Shown here one piece after another: positions 1 through 9,290 of a DNA stretch of 39,841 bases. The first letter of the stretch is position 1, and the number at the start of each line of letters is the position of its first letter. The stretch covers positions 1 through 39,841 of the forward strand of contig JAQXBV010000061.1 in the NCBI GenBank assembly GCA_029252195.1, in the 5' to 3' direction. A model generated the notes under the pieces. The model saw only the letters and a program-made list of their open reading frames with translations, was not told the origin of the DNA and did no database searches. Both the position numbers and the translations under genes were made by a program. Origin of the DNA: Yoonia sp. (GTDB lineage: Bacteria; Pseudomonadota; Alphaproteobacteria; Rhodobacterales; Rhodobacteraceae).

Positions 1-8
1 TCAACGGG

Positions 9-365
9 TCAGGCCTCGCCGAACGCATTTTCCACGATCTGGACCTGACCTTGCCCGTCGACCAGCGCCAGATCAAAGCGGACGTCGGTGAGTTGGCCCT
101 TTGGTTCACCTTCCAGAAATTCCGCGCCTGCTGCGATCAAACGATCCATCTGCTTGCGCCCGAGCCGTGTCGATGCGCGGGCGAAACTGGCGCTTTTCTT
201 GACCTCGACAAATACGACTTGCGGCCCGTGACGGCAAATGAGGTCGATTTCGCCACCCTGCCCGCGCCACCGCATCGCAGCAACCGTATGCGCGCGGGCC
301 TCATAATGGCGCGCGACACTGTCTTCGGCGGCAAGGCCTGCGTGATATCCGACTGATCCGGTTAT
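9..365 (-). CDS. yraN: YraN family protein (UPF0102), non-canonical start
   Basis: Small nuclease-like fold protein of the YraN/UPF0102 family; its cellular role is not established. The core motifs are visible: WRGQGGEIDLI, then VVFVEVK, the E-x(n)-D-(x)-E-V-K pattern of restriction-endonuclease-like folds. Family homology (AGLAAEDSVARHYEAR) continues upstream of the first ATG (275) to about base 359, with no in-frame ATG, GTG or TTG there. The position expected for the start reads ATA (363-365), overlapping the rsmI stop as ATAA where ATGA would be normal. With that start the length is 118 aa, usual for the family. It lies directly downstream of rsmI. Family identity is secure; the start is not, and the gene may be poorly translated. 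Confidence 0.8.
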   Translation of the reverse strand: MTGSVGYHAGLAAEDSVARHYEARAHTVAAMRWRGQGGEIDLICRHGPQVVFVEVKKSASFARASTRLGRKQMDRLIAAGAEFLEGEPKGQLTDVRFDLALVDGQGQVQIVENAFGEA

Positions 366-1222
366 TCGTCTGCTCCCAAGCCCAGCGCCATTTGATAGAC
401 CTGCCTGCGAGGCAAGCCCATCGCCCCCGCGACCATCGTCGCGGCATCCTTGACACGCATGGTTTTCATCGCCTCGCGCAAGGCCTCTGTCACGTCCATT
501 TCCGCCACGTCTTTGGCCCCTTCGCGCCCGACGAGCACGACAAGCTCGCCCTTCACCGCCCGCCCCTCGAAAGCCGCGCAGAGATCATCAAGCGACCCAC
601 GCTGCGTTTCTTCGAACTTCTTGGTCAACTCGCGACAGACAACCGCCTGACGATCACCCCCCAAAACATCGCGCAAGCTATTTAACATATCACTAACGCG
701 CTTGGGACTTTCATAAAACACAAGCGTAAAGGGCGTATCGCGCAGCATCGCGATTTCGGTCTCGCGCTGGACTTTGGCGCTGGGCAGGAACCCGACAAAA
801 GCAAAACGGTCCGTGGGCAAACCTGACACCGTCAGCGCCGCCAGAACCGCCGAGGCGCCCGGTGCGGTCGTCACGGGTAATCCCGCCGCGATCACAGCAC
901 GGCCCAATTCATAGCCCGGATCGGCGACCAAAGGCGTGCCCGCCTCGGAGACATAAGCCACCGATTGTCCGGCCTTGATGGCATCGACGAACCGTTTGGC
1001 GGCCCCGTCGCTGGTGTGGTCGTGGAAGGCCACAACTTGCCGTCCATTCAGCGGCACCCCGTGAATTTCCATCAATTTGCGGGCCGTGCGCGTATCTTCA
1101 GCGGCAATCAACGAGGCGGAGGCGAGTATATCAAGGCCGCGCAAAGTCATATCGCGTGCCGACCCGATGGGGGTCGCCACGAAATAAAGACCAGCGGAGA
1201 GCGGCTTGGTCAGAAAATTCAT
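362..1222 (-). CDS. rsmI: 16S rRNA (cytidine(1402)-2'-O)-methyltransferase RsmI
   Basis: Methylates the 2'-OH of C1402 in 16S rRNA near the ribosomal P site, using S-adenosylmethionine. The 286-aa protein has the tetrapyrrole-methylase fold: an N-terminal FVATPIGSARDMTLRGL block (about residues 14-30), AAEDTRTARKL, the SAM-site stretch EAGTPLVADPG, and APGASAVLAALTVSGLP with FVGFLP. Length and motif order match RsmI. It is divergent from an LpoA-like lipoprotein gene and followed by yraN, echoing the rsmI/lpoA/yraN neighbourhood of E. coli. The start ATG at 1222 leaves about 110 bases of shared upstream region to the + strand gene. Confidence 0.95.
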   Translation of the reverse strand: MNFLTKPLSAGLYFVATPIGSARDMTLRGLDILASASLIAAEDTRTARKLMEIHGVPLNGRQVVAFHDHTSDGAAKRFVDAIKAGQSVAYVSEAGTPLVADPGYELGRAVIAAGLPVTTAPGASAVLAALTVSGLPTDRFAFVGFLPSAKVQRETEIAMLRDTPFTLVFYESPKRVSDMLNSLRDVLGGDRQAVVCRELTKKFEETQRGSLDDLCAAFEGRAVKGELVVLVGREGAKDVAEMDVTEALREAMKTMRVKDAATMVAGAMGLPRRQVYQMALGLGADE

Positions 1223-1332
1223 AACTGGACCCTTGTGGCTGAAGCAGTATTATGGTCCCCCAGTGATGTCCCCATAACGCAAATCATTGCGGTACAAAAA
1301 AAGGGACAGGCCACCAATAGGGAGTTTTGCCT

Positions 1333-2520
1333 ATGTTTGCTTGTTTACCCAGTGCCCGCAAGGCGGTTGCACGAATTTTCGCGTTCATGTCCATTGTGTG
1401 GCTTGTCGCATGTGCCCCTTCGGGAATCACGCCGTCTGGTGACACCTCGGGCCCTCGGATCAATCCAAAAGCACCGGTTCAGGTGGCTTTGCTTGTGCCC
1501 GGAGGCACAGGTGAAGGCACCGACGCCCTTTTGGCACAGAATCTTGAGAATGCGGCGCGCTTGGCCATTTCTGACCTCAATGGTGTGAAAATTGATTTGC
1601 GCGTCTACAATACTGGTGCTGATCCATTGCAGGCGGCCTCAGTGGCATCGCGCGCGGTCGATGACGGCGCCAAAATTATTCTCGGCCCTCTTTTTGGCGA
1701 AGCGGCGAATGCGGCGGGCATTTCGGTGGCCTCGCGCAACGTGAACGTCTTGGCCTTCTCCAACAACACGACGATGGCGGGCGGCAACGTCTTTATTCTG
1801 GGCGCAACCTTCCAGAACACCGCCGATCAGCTTGTCAGATACGCATCCCGTCAGGGCATCGCCCGCTATATGATTGTGCATGGCGACGATCTTCAGGGCC
1901 AACTGGGCCGTGACGCGATCGCGAATGCAGTGCGCAAATACGGGGCACAGGTGTCTGGCGCCGAGAGCTATCCGCTTTCCCAGCAGGCGATTGTCTCTTC
2001 CGCGGGCCGGATTGCTGCGGCAACCAAAGCCGGCGGTGCAACGGCTGTGTTTATGACCGCTGGCGTAAATTCCGATTTGCCAATCCTCGCGACAGCCTTG
2101 CCAGAAGCAGGGATTGATCCTGCGATCACCCGCTACATCGGCCTGACCCGTTGGTACGCCGCTCCTCAGGCGCTTGCGTTACCGGGCCTGCAAGGCGGTC
2201 TTTTTGCACTGCCAGACCAAGGCATGTCCGCCTTGTTCAATAACCGCTATGCGGCGGCCTATGGTGAGACGCCCCACCCGCTTGCGGGCCTCGCCTATGA
2301 CGGGATCGCAGCGATCGGCGCGCTTGTCGCCTCGGGCAATCCCAATGCGCTGAGCAAATCCGCCCTGACCGCACCGCAAGGGTTCCAAGGCACGGCAGGC
2401 GTCTTCCGCCTGTTGCCAAACGGCCTGAACGAGCGCAGCCTTTCCATCGCAACGATCCGTAACAATCAGGTGGTGATCCTTGAGCAAGCCCCAAGATCCT
2501 TCGGTCGCTCCGGTTCCTAA
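1333..2520 (+). CDS. Penicillin-binding protein activator (LpoA-like lipoprotein)
   Basis: Probable outer-membrane lipoprotein with a periplasmic-binding-protein fold, of the LpoA/'penicillin-binding protein activator' family. In E. coli LpoA stimulates PBP1A; that role here is inferred. The N-terminus has basic residues, a hydrophobic stretch and a lipobox LVAC at about residues 25-28. The mature part has VQVALLVPGG at its start and a VDDGAKIILGPLFG block typical of type 1 binding-protein folds. A TTG at 1327 is in frame, but ATG 1333 has GGAG eight bases upstream and is preferred (395 aa). Divergence from rsmI supports the family call. The 3' end overlaps glnD by 41 bases. Confidence 0.85.
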   Translation: MFACLPSARKAVARIFAFMSIVWLVACAPSGITPSGDTSGPRINPKAPVQVALLVPGGTGEGTDALLAQNLENAARLAISDLNGVKIDLRVYNTGADPLQAASVASRAVDDGAKIILGPLFGEAANAAGISVASRNVNVLAFSNNTTMAGGNVFILGATFQNTADQLVRYASRQGIARYMIVHGDDLQGQLGRDAIANAVRKYGAQVSGAESYPLSQQAIVSSAGRIAAATKAGGATAVFMTAGVNSDLPILATALPEAGIDPAITRYIGLTRWYAAPQALALPGLQGGLFALPDQGMSALFNNRYAAAYGETPHPLAGLAYDGIAAIGALVASGNPNALSKSALTAPQGFQGTAGVFRLLPNGLNERSLSIATIRNNQVVILEQAPRSFGRSGS

Positions 2521-5296
2521 ACCGAGCCGCGCAGACATGGTCATCCAAACGCCGGACGAATTTATTTGTCCGGCGTCGTCGATTTTTGACAATGCGCAAA
2601 CCCGCGCCGCCATAGACGCGGCAGCGGCAGACGCGCCCGATGCCGCAGCCCTGCGCCGCGCAACTGTCGCAGTGCTGGCGGCGGCTATGAAAGCCGGACG
2701 CACGGCCATTGCGCAGGGCTTCGAGGCCGCGCCCTTCACGGCCCGCCCCACGACCCGCGCCTATAGCTACCTGACCGATCAAATCGTGCATGAGGTGCTC
2801 TATGTCGCGACGAAATACTTACACCCGCTGCCGAACCCGACCGAAGGCGAGCGCCTCGCGCTGATTGCGGTGGGCGGCTATGGGCGCGGTGAAATGGCCC
2901 CGCAATCCGACGTCGACCTGCTGTTTCTGACCCCCTATAAGATCACCCCTTGGGCAGAAAGCGTCATTGAATCGATGCTTTACATCCTGTGGGATCTGAA
3001 GCTGAAGGTCGGGCATGCAAGCCGCACCATCAAGGATTGCATCAGGCTCGCCCGTGAAGACTTCACCATTCGCACGTCTTTGGTCGAGTACCGCTTTTTG
3101 GCGGGCGACGCGGCATTGGCGGAGAGCCTTGGCAAACGCCTTTGGTCGGAACTGTTCAAATCAACCGCTGCCGAATTTATCGAGGCCAAGCTCGTCGAGC
3201 GCGCAGAACGCCACAGCAAGCAAGGCGGCCAGCGCTATGTGGTTGAGCCGAATGTCAAAGAGGGCAAAGGCGGATTGCGCGATCTGCAATCTCTCTATTG
3301 GATCGGCAAATATGTGAATGGCGTCAAACAGGCGTCCGAACTGGTGGACCATAAGGTCTTTACCGCCGAGGAATACGCCACCTTTGTGAAGGCCGAAGAC
3401 TTTCTCTGGGCGGTGCGCTGCCATTTGCACCTGATTACCGGCCGTCCCACCGATCAGCTTACCTTTGACATGCAGGTCGAAGTCGCGGCGCGTATGGGCT
3501 ATCAGGATGGCAGTGGCAGGCGGGCGGTCGAGCACTTTATGCAAGACTATTTCCGCCGCGCGACCCAAGTGGGCGAATTGACCCGCATCTTTCTGACAGC
3601 CCAAGAAGCAGCTTTCACCAAATCCGAACCGATGCTCACCCGCTTGCTGTCGCGCCGCAAGAAAGCAAAACCACCCTATGCGATCTTGCAAAACCGCCTG
3701 ACGGTTGCCGACAAGAAGACCTTTCTTGATGATCCGATCAACCTGCTGCGGATTTTCGAAGAGGCGTTGCGCACGGGCACGTTGTTGCACCCCGAGGCCA
3801 TGCGGCTGTTGTCGGCAAATCTGCACCTGATCGACGAGAACGTGCAGGAAGATAAGGCGGCCAATAAGCTGTTTCTCGACGTGATGCTCAAGCATGGAAA
3901 TCCCGAGCGTGGCCTGCGACGTATGAACGAATTGGGCCTTTTGGGCGCGTTTATTCCCGATTTCGCGCCCATTGTCGCGATGATGCAATTCAACATGTAT
4001 CACCACTACACCGTGGACGAGCATATCATCCAATGCATCAGCCACCTCGCCCGCATTGAGCGTGAAGAACTGATCGAGGAGCTGCCGGTCGCCTCATCCA
4101 TTCTCAAGAAGGGCGTGAACCGGCGCGTGCTTTATGTGGCGCTTTTGTTGCATGATATCGGCAAGGGCCGCCCTGAGGACCATTCGATCCTTGGCGCGCA
4201 GATTGCCCGCCGTGTGGCGCCGCGCCTTGGTCTCAACAAAAAAGAATGTGAAACGGTCGAGTGGCTGATCCGCCATCACTTGCTGCTGTCTGACGTCGCG
4301 CAAAAGCGTGATATTTCAGAGCCGCGCACCGTCCGCGATTTCGCCAAGGCCGTGAAATCCGTCGAGCGCCTTGATCTGCTGACCGTGCTGACCGTCTGCG
4401 ATATTCGGGGCGTTGGCCCCGACACATGGAACAACTGGAAAGCGGTCTTGATCCGCAACCTCTACAAGGCGACGCGCAACGCGCTTGAGAACGGCCTAGA
4501 AGCGCTCAATCGTGATACCCGCGAAGCCGAAGCCAAGCGCTTGCTGCGGGCAGAATTAAGCGATTGGGACGCCAAAGCGGTCCGGCTTGAGACTGGCCGC
4601 CATTACGGGCCCTATTGGCAAGGCCTGCCACTCGCCACCCATAAGATCTTCGCCCATTTGCTGCGCGATGTGAACGATTCCGAAATCAGCATTGACCTGA
4701 CCCTTGACGAAGACCGCGACGCCACGCGCATCTGTCTGGCCATGGTCGATCACCCCGGCCTGTTTAGCCGCATGACGGGCGCCTTGGCGCTGGTGGGCGC
4801 AAACGTTGTGGATGCCCGCACCTATACCTCGAACGACGGCTACGCGACGGCCGTCTTCTGGGTGCAAGATGCCGATGGCCGCCCCTATGAGGTTGCCCGC
4901 CTGCCCCGCTTGCAACAGATGATCAGTCGCACCTTGAAAGGCGAGGTCATTGCCCGCGATGCGCTCAAGGACCGCGACAAGATCAAGAAGCGCGAACGCG
5001 CCTTCAAAGTGCCCACGCATATCACCTTCGATAACGAAGGCTCTGAAATCTACACGATCATCGAAGTCGACACCCGCGACCGCCCCGGATTGCTGTTCGA
5101 TCTGACAAGAACGCTTGCGCACAACCACGTTTACATCGCAAGTGCGGTTATCGCGACCTTTGGTGAGCAGGTCGTCGATACGTTTTACGTCAAGGATATC
5201 GTGGGGCTGAAATTCCACTCCGAGGCCAAACGGGATACGCTCGAACGCAAATTGCGCGATGCAATTACCCAAGGTGCCGAAAGGGCAACAACATGA
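2480..5296 (+). CDS. glnD: [Protein-PII] uridylyltransferase / uridylyl-removing enzyme
   Basis: Bifunctional nitrogen sensor: transfers UMP to PII proteins under nitrogen limitation and removes it when glutamine is high. The 938 aa match GlnD. Domains in order: nucleotidyltransferase with GGYGRGEMAPQSDVDLL (about residues 131-147; the SDVD acidic pair binds metal), a helical linker, an HD phosphohydrolase domain (HHYTVDEHI, then LHDIGKG and RHHLLLS), and two C-terminal ACT domains starting near DHPGLFSRM and RDRPGLLFDL. The start at 2480 is TTG behind an AGGTGGTGA-like site inside the preceding gene; ATG 2537 is the alternative. The stop overlaps the murJ start as ATGA, implying coupling. 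Confidence 0.96.
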   Translation: MSKPQDPSVAPVPKPSRADMVIQTPDEFICPASSIFDNAQTRAAIDAAAADAPDAAALRRATVAVLAAAMKAGRTAIAQGFEAAPFTARPTTRAYSYLTDQIVHEVLYVATKYLHPLPNPTEGERLALIAVGGYGRGEMAPQSDVDLLFLTPYKITPWAESVIESMLYILWDLKLKVGHASRTIKDCIRLAREDFTIRTSLVEYRFLAGDAALAESLGKRLWSELFKSTAAEFIEAKLVERAERHSKQGGQRYVVEPNVKEGKGGLRDLQSLYWIGKYVNGVKQASELVDHKVFTAEEYATFVKAEDFLWAVRCHLHLITGRPTDQLTFDMQVEVAARMGYQDGSGRRAVEHFMQDYFRRATQVGELTRIFLTAQEAAFTKSEPMLTRLLSRRKKAKPPYAILQNRLTVADKKTFLDDPINLLRIFEEALRTGTLLHPEAMRLLSANLHLIDENVQEDKAANKLFLDVMLKHGNPERGLRRMNELGLLGAFIPDFAPIVAMMQFNMYHHYTVDEHIIQCISHLARIEREELIEELPVASSILKKGVNRRVLYVALLLHDIGKGRPEDHSILGAQIARRVAPRLGLNKKECETVEWLIRHHLLLSDVAQKRDISEPRTVRDFAKAVKSVERLDLLTVLTVCDIRGVGPDTWNNWKAVLIRNLYKATRNALENGLEALNRDTREAEAKRLLRAELSDWDAKAVRLETGRHYGPYWQGLPLATHKIFAHLLRDVNDSEISIDLTLDEDRDATRICLAMVDHPGLFSRMTGALALVGANVVDARTYTSNDGYATAVFWVQDADGRPYEVARLPRLQQMISRTLKGEVIARDALKDRDKIKKRERAFKVPTHITFDNEGSEIYTIIEVDTRDRPGLLFDLTRTLAHNHVYIASAVIATFGEQVVDTFYVKDIVGLKFHSEAKRDTLERKLRDAITQGAERATT

Positions 5297-6876
5297 AACC
5301 AATCCGCCTGATGGCAGGATTTTTCACCGTCGGGATTTGGACACTCCTCAGCCGCCTGATGGGATTTGTGCGCGATATTATGATCGCCTCCTATCTGGGT
5401 ACTGGCCCTGTCGCCGAGGCCTTTTTGGTCGCCTTTTCGCTGCCGAACCTGTTTCGCCGCTTCTTTGCGGAAGGGGCGTTCAACATGGCATTCGTGCCGA
5501 TGTTCTCCAAGAAAGTAGAGGCAGACGACGGCGCGTTGAAATTCGCGCAGGATACTTTTGTGGGGATGACGTTCATCCTGACGGTTTTCACCGTGGCCGG
5601 GATCATTTTCATGCCGCTGCTGGTGACGGCTATGGCCTCTGGTTTTATCGGTGACAGCCGCTTTGACTTGTCAGTCTATTATGGGCGGATCGCCTTTCCC
5701 TATATCCTGTTTATCTCGCTGTCGGCTTTGTTATCGGGCGTCTTGAACGCGACGGGCCGCTTTATGGCAGCAGCGGCGGCCCCTGTGTTTTTGAACGTCA
5801 TCTTTATCACGGCGATGGTCATCGCCGCCTTGGTTTGGGCGTGGAGCGATACGGCGGGAGAAGCGATGGAAACCGCCATCCACCAGCATTTTGGTGAATG
5901 GCTCGCGTTTTCGGTGCCTGTGGGCGGCGTGGTGCAGATGGCGATTGTCTGGATCGCAGCCAAGCGCGCGGGATTCCCGATGCGCCTTGCCCGCCCCAAG
6001 ATGACGCCCGAACTCAAGAAACTCGCGCTGATCGCGGCCCCTGCGGCGCTTGCGGGCGGTGTTGTCCAAATCAATATTCTCGTGGGCCGTCAGGTTGCCA
6101 GCTATTTCGACGGCGCGGTGGCATGGTTGAACTATGCCGACCGCCTCTACCAATTGCCGCTTGGCGTTGTGGGCATAGCGATCGGCGTGGTGCTTTTGCC
6201 CGACCTGTCGCGCAGATTGCGGGCGGATGATGTCGCGGGCGGCAAAGACGCCTTCAACCGCGCGAGCGAATTGAGCCTCGCGCTCACGGTGCCTGCGGCC
6301 GTCGCGCTGATGATCATCCCGATCCCGCTGGTTAGCGTGCTGTTCGAGCGCGGGGCTTTTTCGTCCGAAGACACGATGTCGACCGCTTTGGCCGTGGCAG
6401 TCTATGGGTTGGGGCTACCTGCATTTGTGCTGCAAAAGACGCTGCAACCACTTTACTTCGCCCGCGAAGATACCAAGCGCCCGTTCTATTATGCCTTGGC
6501 TGCCATGGCGCTCAACCTGTTGCTGGCGGTGGGTCTGTCACCTGTGATCGGATTCATCGCTGCCGCCATTGGCACGACACTCACCGGATGGGCGATGGTT
6601 ATTCTGCTCTGGTTGGGGTCGCGCAATATGGGCGAGGCCGCGCAATTTGACCCGCGCTTCCGCAGACGTCTGGTGCGGATTATCGGTGCCTCTGTTGGCA
6701 TGGGGGCGATGCTTTTAATGACCGAGGCCGTGCTATCCCCGCTGTTTGGCATGCAGACCGTGCGCTATATCGCTCTGTTGGTGCTGATCACGGTCGGGAT
6801 CGTCAGCTATTTCGGCTTTGGCCAACTGCTCGGGGCGTTCAAGCTTGGCGAGTTCCGCCGCGCATTGCGCCGTTAA
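5293..6876 (+). CDS. murJ: Lipid II flippase MurJ
   Basis: Polytopic inner-membrane MOP-superfamily transporter that flips lipid II for peptidoglycan synthesis. The 527 aa contain about 14 hydrophobic segments, with family signatures near the N-terminus: SRLMGFVRDIMIASYLG and LPNLFRRFFAEGAFNMAFVP. Arginines of this first region line the cavity in characterised MurJ proteins. The gene overlaps glnD by 4 bases (ATGA). Its TAA stop overlaps the convergent rhomboid-like gene by 4 bases (TTAA), leaving no room for an intergenic terminator. The glnD-murJ-trpS neighbourhood is common in Rhodobacterales. Confident call. Confidence 0.96.
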   Translation: MKPIRLMAGFFTVGIWTLLSRLMGFVRDIMIASYLGTGPVAEAFLVAFSLPNLFRRFFAEGAFNMAFVPMFSKKVEADDGALKFAQDTFVGMTFILTVFTVAGIIFMPLLVTAMASGFIGDSRFDLSVYYGRIAFPYILFISLSALLSGVLNATGRFMAAAAAPVFLNVIFITAMVIAALVWAWSDTAGEAMETAIHQHFGEWLAFSVPVGGVVQMAIVWIAAKRAGFPMRLARPKMTPELKKLALIAAPAALAGGVVQINILVGRQVASYFDGAVAWLNYADRLYQLPLGVVGIAIGVVLLPDLSRRLRADDVAGGKDAFNRASELSLALTVPAAVALMIIPIPLVSVLFERGAFSSEDTMSTALAVAVYGLGLPAFVLQKTLQPLYFAREDTKRPFYYALAAMALNLLLAVGLSPVIGFIAAAIGTTLTGWAMVILLWLGSRNMGEAAQFDPRFRRRLVRIIGASVGMGAMLLMTEAVLSPLFGMQTVRYIALLVLITVGIVSYFGFGQLLGAFKLGEFRRALRR

Positions 6877-7553
6877 GAGCGCTCGCGCAGCTTGACCAAA
6901 AGCGCCGCCCATCCGCCCGGTGCGGCCACCGTCGAGATGCCAAATCCGAATACAAATCCAGCGAGCTCGGCGATCCAGACGGGGCTGCTGCCAAAGATCA
7001 GGCCAAACACCAATTGCAACGCCAGCAAAAAGCCGATGAGGCGGAACGCCTGCAATTGGTTTTCCCCCGTCTGTCCCATGCGCAACCAGATGATATAGGT
7101 ATAAGCCCCGATCAGCCCGTAAATCGCAGGATAAATCCCCAAAAGCGGGATAGTCCCCCCGACAAAAAGCCCAAACACAATCGCCCCAAAAACCAGCGAC
7201 CCGAAGAACACCAACAGCACGGCCCCCGTCTGAAAAACATCACCGACGAATTTGCCCAAGGCCAGTAAAAGAGCGGCGGCAAAAAGAGCTTGAGTAAAGC
7301 TTGCGTGCACAAAGCCGTAGGTCACAAACCGTTTGATCACATCAAAGCTGACGTCGCCGACGCTCACCACACGATCGAGAACGGCGGGCGAGTACGCATA
7401 GTCTTGCATCGCCATCAACCGCCAGCCGACACCAAGCGGCCCGCCAATAAATCCGGCCGTGGCCGCCGACAGCACAAGCTCGACACCCACAACAATCAGG
7501 CACAGAACAATGATCACAGGCGGGATCGGGTTTACGATGGCTTCGTCTTGCAT
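6873..7553 (-). CDS. Rhomboid-family membrane protein, predicted catalytically inactive
   Basis: Six-TM rhomboid-fold protein of 226 aa. Active rhomboid proteases use Ser in GxSG (TM4) and His in TM6. Here the TM4 block reads LLGIYPAIYGLIGAYTY, so the Ser position is Tyr141 and the following Gly is Pro142. The TM6 block reads WIAELAGFVFG, so Glu196 stands where His is expected (compare AHIAG of GlpG). Both catalytic residues are missing while the fold's spacing is kept, so this is a pseudo-rhomboid by inspection; automatic pipelines will name it a serine protease. The start MQDEAIV (7553) is preferred over the longer frame from 7715, which has no membrane character and would extend into trpS. 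Confidence 0.82.
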   Translation of the reverse strand: MQDEAIVNPIPPVIIVLCLIVVGVELVLSAATAGFIGGPLGVGWRLMAMQDYAYSPAVLDRVVSVGDVSFDVIKRFVTYGFVHASFTQALFAAALLLALGKFVGDVFQTGAVLLVFFGSLVFGAIVFGLFVGGTIPLLGIYPAIYGLIGAYTYIIWLRMGQTGENQLQAFRLIGFLLALQLVFGLIFGSSPVWIAELAGFVFGFGISTVAAPGGWAALLVKLRERS

Positions 7554-7644
7554 AGGCTGGCCCTTCGGGGTGGTTGAAGTTGACGGGTTTCTCTGGCATG
7601 GGTAAGCGACACTGACAGCAATTTCCAGTCCGGACATTTTGACC

Positions 7645-8661
7645 ATGACCAACTCTGCCTTCACACCTCGCGTTTTCTCTGGGATCAAGCCTTCGGGCGG
7701 TCTGCAACTTGGCAACTATCTTGGCGCGATCAAGCGCTTTGTAGGGATGCAAGGCCAGATGGAGACGATCTATTGCGTCGTTGACATGCATGCGATCACG
7801 GTCTGGCAGGACCCCGCCGAGCTGGCCAATGCGACACGCGAGGTGGCTGCGGGCTATCTCGCCTCTGGTCTCGACCCGAAAAAGTCGATCCTGTTCAACC
7901 AGTCTCAGGTCTCTGCCCATGCCGAACTTGGCTGGATTTTCAACTGTGTGGCCCGCGTCGGTTGGATGAACCGCATGACCCAGTTCAAGGACAAGGCGGG
8001 CGATAATGCGGAAAAGCACTCGCTTGGGCTTTACGCCTATCCCGCGCTGATGGCGGCTGATATTCTGCTCTACCACGCGACCCATGTGCCTGTGGGCGAG
8101 GACCAAAAGCAGCACGTCGAGCTGACCCGCGATATCGCGAAAAAGTTCAACCACGACTATAAGGTTGATTTCTTCCCTGAAACGACCCCCGTCATCGACG
8201 GCCCTGCAACCCGTGTGATGAACCTGCGCGACGGGACCAAGAAGATGTCGAAGTCCGGCGAAAGCGATATGGAACGCATCAATATGACCGATGATGCCGA
8301 TAAGATCGCCAAGAAGTTCAAGAAAGCGAAATCAGACGCCGCGCCATTGCCCGAAACCGTTGAAGGCCTGACTGACCGCCCCGAAGCGCGCAATCTGGTC
8401 GATATCTATGCGGCCCTCAACGACGTGACCTCCGCGGATGTGATCGCGGAATACGCAGGCGCACAGTGGGGCCGCTTCAAGCCAGCGTTGGCCGATCTGG
8501 CTGTGGCAAAACTTGCGCCGATTTCGGACGAAATGGCCCGCCTGATGGCTGACCCTGCCGAGATCGACCGCATCTTGGGCGACGGATCGGCGCGCGCCCG
8601 CGAAATTGCGGAACCGATTTTGCGCAAGACCTATGACATTGTCGGCATGCTGCGCAGCTAA
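7645..8661 (+). CDS. trpS: Tryptophanyl-tRNA synthetase
   Basis: Class I aminoacyl-tRNA synthetase that charges tRNA-Trp in the cytoplasm. The 338-aa protein shows the HIGH-like block [19 protein letters not shown] near the N-terminus and the signature KKMSKS about residue 195. [13 protein letters not shown] and [19 protein letters not shown] are characteristic of TrpS. ATG 7645 is chosen over the in-frame TTG at 7639. It is divergent from the pseudo-rhomboid gene with about 90 bases between starts. No strong terminator is seen after the stop. Confidence 0.96.
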   Translation: MTNSAFTPRVFSGIKPSGGLQLGNYLGAIKRFVGMQGQMETIYCVVDMHAITVWQDPAELANATREVAAGYLASGLDPKKSILFNQSQVSAHAELGWIFNCVARVGWMNRMTQFKDKAGDNAEKHSLGLYAYPALMAADILLYHATHVPVGEDQKQHVELTRDIAKKFNHDYKVDFFPETTPVIDGPATRVMNLRDGTKKMSKSGESDMERINMTDDADKIAKKFKKAKSDAAPLPETVEGLTDRPEARNLVDIYAALNDVTSADVIAEYAGAQWGRFKPALADLAVAKLAPISDEMARLMADPAEIDRILGDGSARAREIAEPILRKTYDIVGMLRS

Positions 8662-8754
8662 GGCCGCATTTTCGCACTTTCACTGTTGAAACGCGCCAGT
8701 TCTGTACGAGCCCTTTTATTGCTATGTTTCGGCATAGCGATAAAGGAGACAGCC

Positions 8755-9231
8755 ATGTCTGCACCAGCATCTGCCCAAATCGGGCACGTTCATCTGAAAG
8801 TATCCGACATCGACGCGTCCATTGCGTTCTATCAAGGCATCCTCGGCTTTGATGTGCAGCAACGTATGGGTGAACGCGCGGCGTTCTTGGGGGCTGGCGG
8901 GTATCACCACCACATTGGCCTGAACACTTGGGAAAGCCTTGGCGCAACCCCGCCGCCTGCAGGGCATACAGGCCTCTATCACACAGCATTTCTGTTCCCG
9001 GACCGGGCTTCTTTGGGGGCTGTGATCAAGCGGGTTCTGGACGCGGGCATCCCGCTGGACGGTGCTGCCGATCACGGCGTGAGCGAAGCGGTTTATCTGC
9101 GCGACCCCGACCAGAACGGTGTCGAGTTGTATGTGGACCGCCCGGAATCCGAATGGCCGCGCAATCCCGACGGGTCGCTGGCTATGGTGAACGCACGGCT
9201 TGATGTCGCGGCATTGCTGGCTCTCGCCTAA
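8755..9231 (+). CDS. VOC-family protein (glyoxalase / extradiol dioxygenase fold)
   Basis: Vicinal-oxygen-chelate superfamily protein of 158 aa. Candidate metal ligands are the first His in GHVHLKVSDID (about residues 11-13), a His-rich YHHHIGLNTW about residue 46, and Glu in GVELYVDRPE (about residue 123), the usual H...H...E order. The two beta-alpha-beta-beta-beta modules are recognisable: DASIAFYQGILGF opens the first, GLYHTAFLFPDRASL the second. The substrate cannot be read from sequence; catechol-2,3-dioxygenase-like (CatE) annotation is likely in databases. ATG 8755 is chosen because of the strong AAAGGAGA ribosome site; the longer frame from 8686 lacks support. It sits alone between trpS and the usp gene. 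Confidence 0.85.
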   Translation: MSAPASAQIGHVHLKVSDIDASIAFYQGILGFDVQQRMGERAAFLGAGGYHHHIGLNTWESLGATPPPAGHTGLYHTAFLFPDRASLGAVIKRVLDAGIPLDGAADHGVSEAVYLRDPDQNGVELYVDRPESEWPRNPDGSLAMVNARLDVAALLALA

Positions 9232-9290
9232 CAACAGTTGCCACAGCTCAAGGCTTGCGCCAATATCAACCCCGAACAAAGGGGAAGACC

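Noticed and set aside
3161..4045. 294-codon frame antisense to glnD
   Set aside because: Overlaps secure coding sequence and lacks any domain pattern.
4556..5302. Long open frame antisense to the end of glnD
   Set aside because: Covers conserved ACT domains on the other strand and has no recognisable protein features.
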